From: Candidatus Binatia bacterium
GTDB lineage: Bacteria > Desulfobacterota > Binatia > UBA12015
Direction of reading: 5' to 3'
Length of the DNA stretch: 64,000 nucleotides
Assembly (NCBI GenBank): GCA_029248525.1
Contig: JAQWJE010000049.1
Coordinates: forward strand, 887,195 to 951,194
A program made the translations under genes and the position numbers. The notes below the pieces were generated by a model. The model searched no databases, was not told the origin of the DNA, and saw only the letters and a list, made by a program, of their open reading frames with translations. Shown here one piece after another: positions 9,013-18,634 of the stretch. Each line of letters starts with the position of its first letter. The first letter of the stretch is position 1.

Positions 9013-10721
9013 GGGCGAGGCTGCATCGAGGTTGGTCGATCGCACTTCTGTTGGCGTTGTTTTGTCTGGCAGGGGTGAGCCACGACACGAGAGCTGCCGA
9101 ATCTTCCGCGCAAGAAAACTCGGGCGGACAGCCGTTGGCGGTTCTGGTTGAGGGTTCGGGGACCTATGGTCGCTCGGGTACGGCGCAGACAGCCGCGGCC
9201 CAGAGCTTTTTTGATCAGGGATTGCGTCTGGTCTGGGGCTATTATGCGGTCGAGGCGGCGGCCTCGTTTCAGGAAGCCCTGCGGCTGGAGCCCGATAATG
9301 CCATGCTCTATTGGGGCCTTGCGCTGGCGATCAGCCCCAATCCGAACAGTCGCTATCAGGGCGTCCCGGATGATCCGAAAGGAGAGGGGCGCAAGGCCAT
9401 TCAATGGGCGCTTGCCCTGTCGGCGGGCACCGAATCCAGGCAGCGCGACTTTATCGAAGCTATGGCAATTCGCTACGATACGAGCCGATTCCCCGAGCGC
9501 GATGCGCGGGACGATGCCTATGTCGCAGCTGCTCTCGCGCTTGCCGAGAAGTACCCGGACGACCCGGATGCGGTTGCTCTTTATGCGGATGCGGTGATGA
9601 CCCGCACGCCATGGTTGTATTGGGATGCCGATGGCGCCGCTATTGCGCCGCTGGACGATGTGGTCACTCGTCTGGATGCGGTGCTCGAGAAGGCAACGGA
9701 CCATCCGGGTGCGAATCATCTTTATATTCATATTCTGGAATCCTCGCCGAATCCCGCCCGCGCCTTGCCTCATGCCGATCGCCTCGAAAGTCTGATGCCG
9801 AAAGCCGGGCATATTGTGCACATGCCCTCGCATATCTACGTACGCCTCGGCCTGTATGATCAGGCGATTGCCAGCAATCAGCGATCCCTCGCGGCCGATC
9901 GTTATTTCGTCGAGGCGTGGGGTGACTCCCCGCTACCGGACGTCACGACTTACAAGCTGTCCGCGCGCATGCACCCCGGGCATGCAAATGACTTCATTCG
10001 ATTTGCCGCGACCTCGCAGGGGAACTACCAGCGCGCCATTACGTCCGCGCGCGCGGTAGCAAAAGGGGCCTCCGAGGAGCGGCTTCTCGTCAATGGGCGC
10101 GCGCAGCTGGCGGTGGCAAACGTGTGGCTGGTGAACAAGATCTTCGGCAAATGGGATGCGGTGCTGGCCGAAAAAAGACGCGGTGAAGGCATCGCCTATC
10201 TCGATGGCATCTGGCATTACACGCGGGGCAGTGCCTTGGCTGCCCGGGGCGATCTTGTCGCAGCCGCACGCGAGCTGGACGGGCTGCGCAAGGCTGCGGC
10301 CCGCGCCGCCCGCGAAAAGGTGCGTGGCTTTGTCAATCCCCCAGCGACGTTGCTCGCATTGGCAACCGAGGGTCTTGTTGGTGAAATTGCCGAAGTCCGG
10401 GGCGAGAATGCGAAGGCTGTCCAGGCCTACGCGAAAGCTGTGGCCGTGCAGGATGGCATGCGCTTCATCGAGCCTCCGGATTGGCCGCAGCCGATGCGCC
10501 TCTATCTGGGTGCGGCACTTTTGCGCTCTGGAGACCCCCAGGCGGCCGAGCAGGTCTATTCCGAGGACCTTGCGTGGAATCAGAATAGCGGATGGGCTCT
10601 CCGTGGTCTCGCTCAGAGTTTGCGCGAACAGGGTAAAGTCGAAGAGGCCACGAAGGCCGAGGTGGATTTCCGCAAGAGTTGGCAAAGTGCCGACGTCCCA
10701 CTCGCGGCATCACGGTTCTAG
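9009..10721 (+). CDS. Exported tetratricopeptide-repeat protein
   Basis: About 570 residues. The start is fixed by GGAGG six bases upstream and gives a signal peptide (MRARLHRGWSIALLLALFCLAGVSHDTRAAE). The mature part is helical with TPR-like units: AASFQEALRLEPDNAMLYWGLALA, YAVEAA near residue 80, GNYQRAITSARAVAKG and a closing DLAWNQNSGWALRGLAQSLREQGKVEEA. TPR scaffolds mediate protein-protein contacts; the partner is unknown. The conserved YWGLALAISPNPNSRYQG block is also seen in exported TPR proteins that lack any enzyme domain. It overlaps the upstream 50-residue ORF by four bases. Confidence 0.8.
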   Translation: MRARLHRGWSIALLLALFCLAGVSHDTRAAESSAQENSGGQPLAVLVEGSGTYGRSGTAQTAAAQSFFDQGLRLVWGYYAVEAAASFQEALRLEPDNAMLYWGLALAISPNPNSRYQGVPDDPKGEGRKAIQWALALSAGTESRQRDFIEAMAIRYDTSRFPERDARDDAYVAAALALAEKYPDDPDAVALYADAVMTRTPWLYWDADGAAIAPLDDVVTRLDAVLEKATDHPGANHLYIHILESSPNPARALPHADRLESLMPKAGHIVHMPSHIYVRLGLYDQAIASNQRSLAADRYFVEAWGDSPLPDVTTYKLSARMHPGHANDFIRFAATSQGNYQRAITSARAVAKGASEERLLVNGRAQLAVANVWLVNKIFGKWDAVLAEKRRGEGIAYLDGIWHYTRGSALAARGDLVAAARELDGLRKAAARAAREKVRGFVNPPATLLALATEGLVGEIAEVRGENAKAVQAYAKAVAVQDGMRFIEPPDWPQPMRLYLGAALLRSGDPQAAEQVYSEDLAWNQNSGWALRGLAQSLREQGKVEEATKAEVDFRKSWQSADVPLAASRF

Positions 10722-11023
10722 CCAACGGCCGCCCGTCCTGAATGGGCGGCGCTAGGGTGGGGTATTGCTCGAAGATATCTTCATTCAACACGGCAATGGT
10801 TTCTCGAGCTTGCGCGATTCCCCCATGATTCCCGAATGGTTGACGGAGGTGCCTCCCCCATGCGCCGTAGCAAATGCGCACCTGCTCCAGCCTTCAAGAT
10901 GGACCGGAATCTTGCTTGATGGGCCTTGGATACGATACAGGAACGAACGGCGGCAGTAATGGCGTCAGGTCCTCGGGATTAGGTATCCACAGGGGTTGGT
11001 CAGAAGACCGGGAGGTCAAGTCG
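10722..11023. other. Intergenic, 300 bases, no gene seen
   Basis: I see no gene. A short inverted repeat, GCCGCCC (10728-10734) and GGGCGGC (10744-10750), lies just after the TPR gene stop, but has no T-run. A GGAGG at 11011 is the ribosome binding site of the hydrolase that follows. Confidence 0.5.
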
Positions 11024-12211
11024 ATGGTTGCACCGAATTTAGTTCGATTTTTTTTGCCGCTTGCATTCACTCTGATGATATTTCTCGTCGGATGCGGATC
11101 GAGTGATTCCGGTTCGGCGAACAATGTGGAGGGTCTGCCTCGAAAGGGTTCGTTTGGGGTCGGGCGGGTAACCCTGAATCTGGCGGATGAGAGTCGTGTC
11201 ACGCCCGCGACCAAAAACTCGGCAGTGCTGGAGTCCCGAACATTGGTCACCGATGTCTACTATCCTGCTGCGAGCGGCAAGCCTGGTGCGGTGTCCCAAG
11301 GCGCGCCGCCGGCCGCGGGCAAAGGCCCGTTTCCATTGCTGGTCGTCGCACATGGCTTGTTTGGCAGTCGCACGAATTTCACCGGGACGCTGGGGCTTCT
11401 TGCCAGTCGTGGCTATGTGGTGGCCGCGCTCGATTTTCCGCTGACGAATTTTTCTACCTACACTTCGCAGACAGTCTGGCTTCCCGATCTCTTTGACCAG
11501 CCACTCGATATATCGTTTGTCATCGATAGCCTCACAGGTTCCGGCGATCCCGCCGCCAACGAGTTCGCGGGAATCGTGGATGGAGACCGAATCGGTCTGG
11601 TGGGGCATTCTTTTGGCGGGGCTACGGTTCTCCTGACCGGGTTTTCCGGTGTTATCTCGGATCCGCGGGTCGATGCGATTGTGGCGCTCTCTCCGTTTAC
11701 CTGTTTCTTCGGCGCCGAGAGCTTTGCCAACGGAACAGCTCCGGTGTTGTTGCTGCACGGAACCAGCGACGCGATTCTCGAGAGGGTCTGGAGTGACGAA
11801 CTCGACGAGTTCTTGCCGGCGACTCAGGTCTACGGGCGCATTGTCGGAGGCGATCATATGGGATTTGTGTCCGACCCGACACGTCCCGAGGGGGAGCGGG
11901 ATATGGAGTTCGCGGAGGTGGTCTCCAGCGCCGAGGAAGCCGCGACGGACTCGCTGGCCGAGTTTGCCTTGGCGGCGGTCGCTGTCGTTCCGGGGACGGA
12001 CTTGGCTCGCTGTGCACTTCGTCCGTTGATCGCGCTTCCGAATCCGGATTTGGATCCCTTGATATCGATGGACCGGCAGCGCGCGATCAGCGAAGCATCC
12101 ATGATCGCGTTTTTCGACGCCTATGTCCGCGACAATGCGGAAGCAGAGGCGTTCCTGTTTGATGGCTTGCAGGATTTGGCGCCGGAGATGCAAGTGACAA
12201 CGAAGCAGTGA
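11024..12211 (+). CDS. Alpha/beta-hydrolase lipoprotein (PAF-acetylhydrolase/cutinase-like)
   Basis: About 395 residues. GGAGG eight bases upstream fixes the start, giving a signal peptide with lipobox MIFLVGC. The body is an alpha/beta hydrolase: VVAHGLFGSRTNF oxyanion region, nucleophile elbow GHSFGGA, LLLHGTSDAI with the likely catalytic Asp and GGDHMGF with the catalytic His. The layout is that of dienelactone hydrolase, chlorophyllase and PET-hydrolase-like secreted esterases. The protein probably faces the periplasm or outer surface. The ester substrate is unknown. Confidence 0.85.
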   Translation: MVAPNLVRFFLPLAFTLMIFLVGCGSSDSGSANNVEGLPRKGSFGVGRVTLNLADESRVTPATKNSAVLESRTLVTDVYYPAASGKPGAVSQGAPPAAGKGPFPLLVVAHGLFGSRTNFTGTLGLLASRGYVVAALDFPLTNFSTYTSQTVWLPDLFDQPLDISFVIDSLTGSGDPAANEFAGIVDGDRIGLVGHSFGGATVLLTGFSGVISDPRVDAIVALSPFTCFFGAESFANGTAPVLLLHGTSDAILERVWSDELDEFLPATQVYGRIVGGDHMGFVSDPTRPEGERDMEFAEVVSSAEEAATDSLAEFALAAVAVVPGTDLARCALRPLIALPNPDLDPLISMDRQRAISEASMIAFFDAYVRDNAEAEAFLFDGLQDLAPEMQVTTKQ

Positions 12212-12339
12212 AATCTTGAGTGGCAAGGCGAGTCCTCACGCACGCGCCTGCGCTGTTTCGATCGGTCGCCGGTGCTTTCCGATACGCTCGAATGAAGTTC
12301 CGTTGACAAGGTCCGCTGCAGCATCACATAAGGGCTGAG

Positions 12340-13449
12340 ATGCTCGACTCGATGCCCTCCTACCAGAGATTTTCGGAGCGCGAATTTTTCGGTTCCCTCA
12401 ATGGCCTTCGTGCGATCGCCGCGCTTCTGGTGGTCTGGCACCACTGTCATCAGGGGATTGATTTCGGTCGCATCGGGACTCGGATGGGCCATGTCGGCGT
12501 ATCGCTTTTCTTTGTCTTGAGTGGTTTTCTGATCGTGACCTTGCTGATCCGGGAGCGCAGGAAGACTGCGGATATCGACCTGAGAGCTTTTTATGGTCGG
12601 CGGACTCTGCGAATTATGCCGCTCTACTATGCGGTCGTCATTCTGACGCTTCTATTCGTTCTGGGTTTCGATTCCGGTAGTTCCGAAGCTGAAGCTCTGA
12701 GGGTGGGATTGCCCTACCTGCTCACCTACACGACCAATTGGGTTCCCGTCGTGAGTTTTTTGGCGATCACTTGGACGCTCGCGACCGAAGAGCAATTTTA
12801 TTTGTTCTGGCCACAAATTCAGAAACGCATTGCTGATTCGATTTGGGTCCCTGCAGCGCTGCTGGTTCTGAGTGAGGCGATTCGCTTTCGCCTGCTCGAT
12901 CCGGTCTTCCATGCTCTGGGCTGGGATCTTGCCAAAGCGCCCTTCCTTTTGATCGGGGGTTTCACACCGATCTTGTTGGGTGTGTTTCTGGCCTATGCGC
13001 TGAATTCTCCAACCGGGTTCCGCCGATGTGCTCGTGTTTTCGGTCACCGCTTTGCGCCCTTGGCGGTTTTGGTGATCCTGGTTCTGGCGCTCCTGTGGAT
13101 GCCGGGCGGTTGGGCCTCCTTTCGGACGACGCAAGATGCACTGGTGAACCTCACTCTCTATGTTCTGCTGACACTCGTGATTGGTTCGACCGTGATTCGT
13201 GAGGATCACGCGCTGGCGTCCGCGTTGTCGATCAGGTGGGTGTCATGGTTGGGGGTGATCAGTTACGGGATTTATTTGTTGCATCTACCCGTGAACCGTC
13301 TCGTGGATTTCGCCCTTCCTGATCTGACCCCGGTCGTCCGGTTGCTCACTATTACCGTATTTACGGTTCTGGCAGCGGATCTCAGCTACCGCTTCTTCGA
13401 GAGACCCTTTTTGCGGATGAAAGAGAAGTTTGGCATCTCGCGTGTCTGA
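12340..13449 (+). CDS. Membrane acyltransferase, family 3 (OafA/YrhL-like)
   Basis: 369 residues, nearly all hydrophobic, with about ten predicted membrane helices. The family signature is at the N-terminus: FFGSLNGLRAIAALLVVWHH, with the conserved Arg in helix 1 and the His that follows. HVGVSLFFVLSGFLIV and WTLATEEQFYLFWP are further family landmarks, and ISYGIYLLHLP comes near the end. Such proteins transfer acetyl or other acyl groups onto sugars, O-antigen or peptidoglycan in the inner membrane. No nearby polysaccharide gene indicates the acceptor, although two glycosyltransferases lie 5 kb away. Confidence 0.9.
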   Translation: MLDSMPSYQRFSEREFFGSLNGLRAIAALLVVWHHCHQGIDFGRIGTRMGHVGVSLFFVLSGFLIVTLLIRERRKTADIDLRAFYGRRTLRIMPLYYAVVILTLLFVLGFDSGSSEAEALRVGLPYLLTYTTNWVPVVSFLAITWTLATEEQFYLFWPQIQKRIADSIWVPAALLVLSEAIRFRLLDPVFHALGWDLAKAPFLLIGGFTPILLGVFLAYALNSPTGFRRCARVFGHRFAPLAVLVILVLALLWMPGGWASFRTTQDALVNLTLYVLLTLVIGSTVIREDHALASALSIRWVSWLGVISYGIYLLHLPVNRLVDFALPDLTPVVRLLTITVFTVLAADLSYRFFERPFLRMKEKFGISRV

Positions 13450-13455
13450 TCCGGA

Positions 13456-14598
13456 TCAACCTGGAGCGTCGGGAGCGGCTTCAGTCGGCTCGATCACGAA
13501 GGCCGGAATGGCCTGAAATTGGTGGGCTGCAGAAATGGAAGTGCAGGCTCCGCTTTGAGGATCAGGGTGCCCATCAGCGACTTTGTTTATGGCGTGAAAG
13601 AGCCCGGCGCACATATAACCACGGCTAAGGGCCGCCAACCGCCCGGTGTGGATGCCGTCGATATCGTGGTCGTTCATGATGTGGAAAAGATTTTGGGTGT
13701 CCCAAAAATAGCCGATGATTCCGCTCAGGTTTCCTGAGTCGTCGATCGTGGCCTCGAGTTGGGCCTCTTTCCAGTGTAATTCATCGTCCACGATGCCTTC
13801 GCGCAGGCGAACTCGGAGGTCCATTGGTTGGGTGCGGAGCTTACCTTCAATGATTTTGGCGCTGGTAAATTCGCCGCGAAATCTTTGGTCTGGATCTTGG
13901 GAAAAGCTCGTGTGAGGTAGTGGAGATCCAGCCGAAGACAAGCGCAATCCGCCGGAGCCGGAAGATACCCGAACCTGTACTTCCTTGTCGTTTTCGCGGT
14001 CATGGACACCCTGGATCTCAATCAGAAGTACGCGGCTTTCCTGATTGAATGAATATTCCTTGCCAAACGGCTTTCGTTGCAGGTTCAGGAATCCCCCTTG
14101 CAGATAGGCTTTCGAACAGCCAACGAGGCGGGCGTATTGGTTGTCGATCCCGGGTTGCAGATTCATGTCGATGAAATCATTATGGCCGCATCCCGTAGTA
14201 TCGTCCCCGTTGGAATTGTGCCCATCCAGATCGAGGCCGGGAGCCGCCAAAAATGATTCCAACGTCCGGAAGCCGGGATCCTCTTGTGCCAATGGATCCT
14301 GGCAAGCGTCGGGGGGGAGGAGCCTTTGGGTCGCCTCCGCATAGCCGACGTCCCTGATTTCGTCCTGAAGTGCTCTTCGGGAAACGCCAAAGTGTTCCAG
14401 TTCGGTTTTGTTGATCCCTTCGGGGCAATGACCTCGAGAACTTTTCGGCAGAGCTTGCTGCCAGTCGACCACAACAAACTCCAGTTTTTCACCCGGGCCT
14501 CGGCTCGATTGATGGTGGATCCAGAAAGCTGCGGAGCCCAAAAGGAGGATCCAGATGATCCACATGGGTTTGGGGAGGCGATATCCATCGATTCCCAT
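13456..14598 (-). CDS. Hypothetical membrane-anchored protein of the DUF1552/DUF1592 operon
   Basis: 380 residues; I do not recognise the family. It has one N-terminal membrane anchor (WIIWILLLGSAAFWI) and a probable periplasmic body with several conserved-looking Cys (GHCPEGINK, PPDACQD, TGCGHNDFID) and a beta-rich core. Its ATG overlaps the TGA of the DUF1552 gene by one base (TGATG), so it is almost certainly co-translated with it. Comparable operons often place an unknown secreted protein after DUF1592 and DUF1552. A role beside those two proteins is inferred from position only. Confidence 0.75.
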   Translation of the reverse strand: MGIDGYRLPKPMWIIWILLLGSAAFWIHHQSSRGPGEKLEFVVVDWQQALPKSSRGHCPEGINKTELEHFGVSRRALQDEIRDVGYAEATQRLLPPDACQDPLAQEDPGFRTLESFLAAPGLDLDGHNSNGDDTTGCGHNDFIDMNLQPGIDNQYARLVGCSKAYLQGGFLNLQRKPFGKEYSFNQESRVLLIEIQGVHDRENDKEVQVRVSSGSGGLRLSSAGSPLPHTSFSQDPDQRFRGEFTSAKIIEGKLRTQPMDLRVRLREGIVDDELHWKEAQLEATIDDSGNLSGIIGYFWDTQNLFHIMNDHDIDGIHTGRLAALSRGYMCAGLFHAINKVADGHPDPQSGACTSISAAHQFQAIPAFVIEPTEAAPDAPG

Positions 14599-15941
14599 CA
14601 GCTCAAAATGTCCGTAAGTGGATCTCTGGTGGTGTTTTCGGCGATGCCGAACTGGTTCACTTCAAGCCCCATGAGTTGCTGTGCCGTCAGTCCGATGCGG
14701 GTGACTGGACTGCCGTTGCCGCGCAGGTGAGATCCGGGTTTGATTTTGCCGCCAGCGCTTCCGGCAAGCATCAGCGGGAGTCCCCGGACGTCGTGCTTGC
14801 TTGCCTCGGAGTGTTCGGAGTGTGCGAGAATCAGACAATTATCCAGCAAGTTGCCATCACCTTCGGGGATTGCAGCCAGCGTTTCGAGAAAGTAGGCCCA
14901 CGCTTCCATCGAGCGAAGGACAAAGCCTGCACATTCTACCTGGTAGCCCAGTTTTTGATCGCGCGGCTCGGTGTGGGTCAGAACATGATGGTTCGCCGTG
15001 CCGCCGGGAATGTACAAGTCGCTGCCCGCTGGTGAAAAGAGTACGTTGAAAACTCGCGATTGATCGCAGGCGAGAGCGAGAGCGATCACCTGCGACATCA
15101 GCTTGTGGTTTTCCTCCACATCGGCAAGCGAGCTCGTCGGCGCGGTTTCCGGAGGTTGCTCGGGCACAGCGCAGGATTCAAGCGGCGTGGGCTTGATCAA
15201 CTGAATGGCCAACTGGCTTTCGATCTCCCGGAGCGAGGTGAAGTACTGATCCAGACGCGCACGATCGGCAGCACCGACCGCTTTTTCGAGGCGGCGCCGA
15301 TCGTCCTGAGTGATGGACAGGACGCTCTTCTGAAGCATCAATTCGGGAGAGGGCTTCCAGTCGTCAGTGTTTGTGCCGGCAAAGGAAGGCCCGAAAACGC
15401 GCTGGTAGAGGCTGAGCGCTGTTGGCTCCGGGATGTTGACGGAATTCTGATTCCGCTGGCTGTAGCTGTGGGCGGGGTTGCCGGTAGCGGCCATGTCGAG
15501 AGAACGAAAGCGGGTTTCCCCGCCGATCTTGTCCGAAATCATCACGTCGAAAGTCGGGAGAGTCGAGATTTGACCGGAAATCGGGGTCTCGCCCGTCAGT
15601 GTTCCCATGTAGCCGGTGTAATGCACCTGATTGCCGCGGCCGCCGACGCGCACATCAAATCCGGACAAGATGGTCAAATGATCGCGAAGGTTGGCCAATG
15701 GCTCCAGTTCAGGCGTCACCTCGAATTCGGAGCCCTCCTCGAGCGGAATCCACTGCTCGGGAGTGACGCCGTTGCCCCAGAACCACGTGCCGAACCGGCG
15801 CGGTAAATTCTGTCCCGAGGCAAGAGCGTCGCCGTTGCCATTCAGGAAGATCTCGAGAAAGGGAAGGCCGACCGAAACCAAGGCACCCGTTTGCAGTGCG
15901 CCACGCAGAAAGCGCCTCCGACTGAGAGAGTGTCTCTTCAT
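14598..15941 (-). CDS. DUF1552 domain protein, Tat-exported
   Basis: 447 residues, a full-length DUF1552 protein. The N-terminus is a classic twin-arginine signal (SRRRFLRG at residues 7-14, then ALQTGALVSVGLPFLEIFL), so the protein is exported folded. The body has family blocks FGTWFWGNGVTPEQW, HLTILSGFDVRVGG and LTHTEPRDQ, with LILAHSEHSEA near the end. DUF1552 proteins are alkaline-phosphatase/sulfatase-fold relatives with no proven function. They usually occur beside DUF1592-type proteins, as here: the start overlaps the DUF1592 gene stop by four bases (ATGA), and the stop overlaps the next gene start by one. Confidence 0.9.
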   Translation of the reverse strand: MKRHSLSRRRFLRGALQTGALVSVGLPFLEIFLNGNGDALASGQNLPRRFGTWFWGNGVTPEQWIPLEEGSEFEVTPELEPLANLRDHLTILSGFDVRVGGRGNQVHYTGYMGTLTGETPISGQISTLPTFDVMISDKIGGETRFRSLDMAATGNPAHSYSQRNQNSVNIPEPTALSLYQRVFGPSFAGTNTDDWKPSPELMLQKSVLSITQDDRRRLEKAVGAADRARLDQYFTSLREIESQLAIQLIKPTPLESCAVPEQPPETAPTSSLADVEENHKLMSQVIALALACDQSRVFNVLFSPAGSDLYIPGGTANHHVLTHTEPRDQKLGYQVECAGFVLRSMEAWAYFLETLAAIPEGDGNLLDNCLILAHSEHSEASKHDVRGLPLMLAGSAGGKIKPGSHLRGNGSPVTRIGLTAQQLMGLEVNQFGIAENTTRDPLTDILS

Positions 15942-18013
15942 GATCTTTTGCTCGCGATCTGGCTCGATTGGACGACGGGTGACTGATCGGGAAGCCGTCC
16001 TCGGCGAAAGGCCTCGCTGGTGGCGATGGCGCGGAGGAGCGGGAGGATCCGATAACCGGAGTCCTCGAATTTTGACTGCAGATTCTGAATCGTTCCAACC
16101 TCTTCGATCGAAATTTCTCGTCCGGACGCGTAGCGATAGAGCGTTTCTACAAGGCAGGGTGCCAACTCGGGGTGGTTTCGAATCGCGACCCCGAGTTCGG
16201 CTGAACTCTCGAAGCTGACCCCGTCGAGTTCTCCGCTGACGTCGATGATCGCGCCATTCTCGTACTCTCGCAGTTGTCCCACGGCATCAAATGCTTCGAG
16301 GCCCAGTCCTATCGGGTCGGTCAGGCGATGGCACGCCCGGCAGCTTCCCTCGGAGGAATGAGCTGCAAGGCGATCCCGCGCGGTCGCCTGATCAGGGTTT
16401 TCGTCATCGTCGAATAAGGAGAAGTCGACGTCGGCGGGTGCCGGCGGCACTGGCTTGCAGAGAAAGGTCTCACGGACAAATTGCCCACGAAGTGTCGCCG
16501 AGCTGCGATCTTCATGGGAGTGCTGGATGTGGAAGCTGGGGTGCGAGAGGATTCCGGAACGAAGATGCCCGGGCGGAAATTCGCGGGGCTCCCAGCCGGT
16601 CTCGTTGTACACAGGGACGCGATAGAGCGGCCCGAGGGTTCGGTTCAGGTAAGTTTTGGAGGTGGTAAACAGGTCTCGGTAGTCGCGATTTTGATCCACC
16701 ACATGATCGAGTACCACCAGCAAGGTTTGTTCGCGCGCATCTTCAACAAGTTGGCGGTCGAATGAAGGGTAGATGCCGACATCCTTGCTGGCTTGCGGAA
16801 GATCGCGCAGGCGGAACATGTCGGCGAAGAACGCGCCCAGACCTTCGCGGACGCCGGGCGACTCGAGCAGGCGGTCTACCTGGCTTGCGAGAAGTTGTTC
16901 ATCCTGAAGTTCGCCGCGTGCCGCTGCTTTTCGGAGTTCGTCATCCGGGGCCTGGTTCACCAGTAAATAGGAGATCTTCGTTGCCAGAGTCTCGTCACTC
17001 AACATACCGTCGAGATCGCCGGAAGAGTTTTCAGCCAGTTCCTCGATACGAAAGAGAAATTCGGGCGAAAGCAGCAAACTTGTCAGAACCGCTTGTGTTT
17101 CGGGAAGCTCGGCTGTTGTGCTGTTTTTGCTCCTCTGCAGAATCTCCCCACGTTGAACAATTTCCTCCTCGAGGACCTCTCTGCGAAAAAGCTGACTGGC
17201 AACCCGCTGCAGAAATTTCTGCTCGCATCGTCTGGTTTCGATTTGGGTTACGGACGCACTGCACTTCACGAGTCTCTCGCGGTGCGACTCGGACATGGCT
17301 TGCTGGGAAATGGTGGTGGCCATCCCGATGTACCTCTCCATCCCGGATGGGGTAATGGTTTCCTTGGAGCGACCAAGGGCGATCAGTCCGGATCTGCGTA
17401 TCTCGGGAGGAAATCGATCGGGAATGACAATCTCGGGTCCGAAGATTCCAGAGACCGCCTCTCGGTATTGTCGCGCCGTCAGAAGCCGAAGAACCGGTGG
17501 TTGTGGCGAAGGTGGAGAGGCCTCGAGCAGGGCCATCCGGGACGGCGAGGGTTTATGCGCGCCCGCGACATGTCGAATTTCGCCGCCGGATTTTGCAATG
17601 GTCGCCCCGGAAAGGAGGGCGCCAATCGTCAGCAATCCAACAATGCTCGCAGCGGGCGTTGTCCAGGAGGGGCGCGCGACGGCGATCAGGGTGCCCAGCA
17701 AGGCGATTCCGGCCACCAAATAGATCTGCTGGATCCACTCCCCGGCGACGTCTGCGTGGAGGTCGAGCCTCTCTCGGGCAGGACCGTCGAGTGCCGGCAG
17801 GACCAATTGGTAGGCCGCCTCGCCGGCAGATACGACAAAGGCTGCGCTACCTGCTGTGCCGCAGACCAAAATCATCCCGACGACGGCACATGCGCGGTCG
17901 CGGGTCACGGCACCGAAGGCAAGGACGATCCATGCGATCAGCAGGCCTATAACCGGCAGGTGATTGATGGCCAGATGAAGATAGACGGGATTGTTGAACA
18001 ACGAGTCGACCAT
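15938..18013 (-). CDS. DUF1592/DUF1588-type protein with N-terminal membrane domain
   Basis: 691 residues. Residues 1 to about 150 form about four membrane helices with His residues near their ends (LHLAINHLPVIGLLIAWIVL), a layout seen in small quinol- or haem-binding membrane modules. The remainder is the planctomycete/myxobacterial DUF1587-DUF1592-DUF1588-DUF1585 series: VLTSLLLSPEFLFRIEEL, the GILSHPSF region and GSCRACHRLTDPIGLGLE, which contains a CxxCH haem-attachment motif. Related proteins often begin with a soluble cytochrome c domain; here a membrane domain takes its place. First gene of the three-gene operon. Electron transfer at the membrane is plausible but inferred. Confidence 0.85.
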   Translation of the reverse strand: MVDSLFNNPVYLHLAINHLPVIGLLIAWIVLAFGAVTRDRACAVVGMILVCGTAGSAAFVVSAGEAAYQLVLPALDGPARERLDLHADVAGEWIQQIYLVAGIALLGTLIAVARPSWTTPAASIVGLLTIGALLSGATIAKSGGEIRHVAGAHKPSPSRMALLEASPPSPQPPVLRLLTARQYREAVSGIFGPEIVIPDRFPPEIRRSGLIALGRSKETITPSGMERYIGMATTISQQAMSESHRERLVKCSASVTQIETRRCEQKFLQRVASQLFRREVLEEEIVQRGEILQRSKNSTTAELPETQAVLTSLLLSPEFLFRIEELAENSSGDLDGMLSDETLATKISYLLVNQAPDDELRKAAARGELQDEQLLASQVDRLLESPGVREGLGAFFADMFRLRDLPQASKDVGIYPSFDRQLVEDAREQTLLVVLDHVVDQNRDYRDLFTTSKTYLNRTLGPLYRVPVYNETGWEPREFPPGHLRSGILSHPSFHIQHSHEDRSSATLRGQFVRETFLCKPVPPAPADVDFSLFDDDENPDQATARDRLAAHSSEGSCRACHRLTDPIGLGLEAFDAVGQLREYENGAIIDVSGELDGVSFESSAELGVAIRNHPELAPCLVETLYRYASGREISIEEVGTIQNLQSKFEDSGYRILPLLRAIATSEAFRRGRLPDQSPVVQSSQIASKRS

Positions 18014-18285
18014 ACAGGTATGCCCGTGTCATTATTGATCCATTCACGCCGAAGTAGCAAGGCACTTCGGAGGCGAGGTGAGCTGCACCGGCCTGTTTTT
18101 CATCAGTTTTTGAGCACTTCGCAGCGCTCGGAGTTGCGTAGGAGATCGCGGGGCCGATACAATCCGACAGCGATGCAATCCCGGACAATCCACTCAGATC
18201 TTTTGGCTGTTTTTGGAAGGGCTTCGGCCGCGGTGGTTGGTCGTCGCGCGGCGGCCCTGCCGCAGGGGTCTCTGCGAGACCGGCC

Positions 18286-18615
18286 ATGAGGTTCCTTTGC
18301 CGGTGCATCGCTTTGGCGGTGATTTTTATTTCCCTCGCCTCCCCATCGCTTGCCGGAAAATTTGGGGATCAACTCGAAGGCGCTGCGCGTGCCTGCTGGG
18401 TTGGGGGGCTTTGCGGCATTGATGGTTATGCCTTTGGTACCTACGTCGACAAGACGCGTGAGGACCTGGGTTGCGAGATCGGCGAAGAGGGAGTCGATTA
18501 TTGGCAGATGGGGGTCGACGCGGCGCCGCTTCTGCCGGAGTTTGCTCGAGATGATTGCGCGTTCTTCTATGGCTATGAGGCGTGCTTGCTCCCCTCGGTT
18601 GCCTGTCGCCAATAG
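18286..18615 (+). CDS. Small secreted Cys-containing protein
   Basis: 109 residues with a clear signal peptide (MRFLCRCIALAVIFISLASPSLA-G). The mature part has six Cys (ACWVGGLCGIDGYAFG, LGCEIGEE, RDDCAFF, GYEACLL, VACRQ), which suggests disulfides in the periplasm or outside. I do not recognise the family. It is divergent from the DUF1592 operon and convergent with the glycosyltransferases. The Shine-Dalgarno is weak, so the call rests on the signal peptide and Cys pattern. Confidence 0.55.
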   Translation: MRFLCRCIALAVIFISLASPSLAGKFGDQLEGAARACWVGGLCGIDGYAFGTYVDKTREDLGCEIGEEGVDYWQMGVDAAPLLPEFARDDCAFFYGYEACLLPSVACRQ

Positions 18616-18634
18616 GAAGGCCGCTCTCTTGAAT

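Noticed and set aside
17093..18289. A 398-codon plus-strand open frame antisense to the DUF1592-type gene
   Set aside because: Gly/Arg-rich low-information sequence without a start signal; the minus-strand gene is far better supported.
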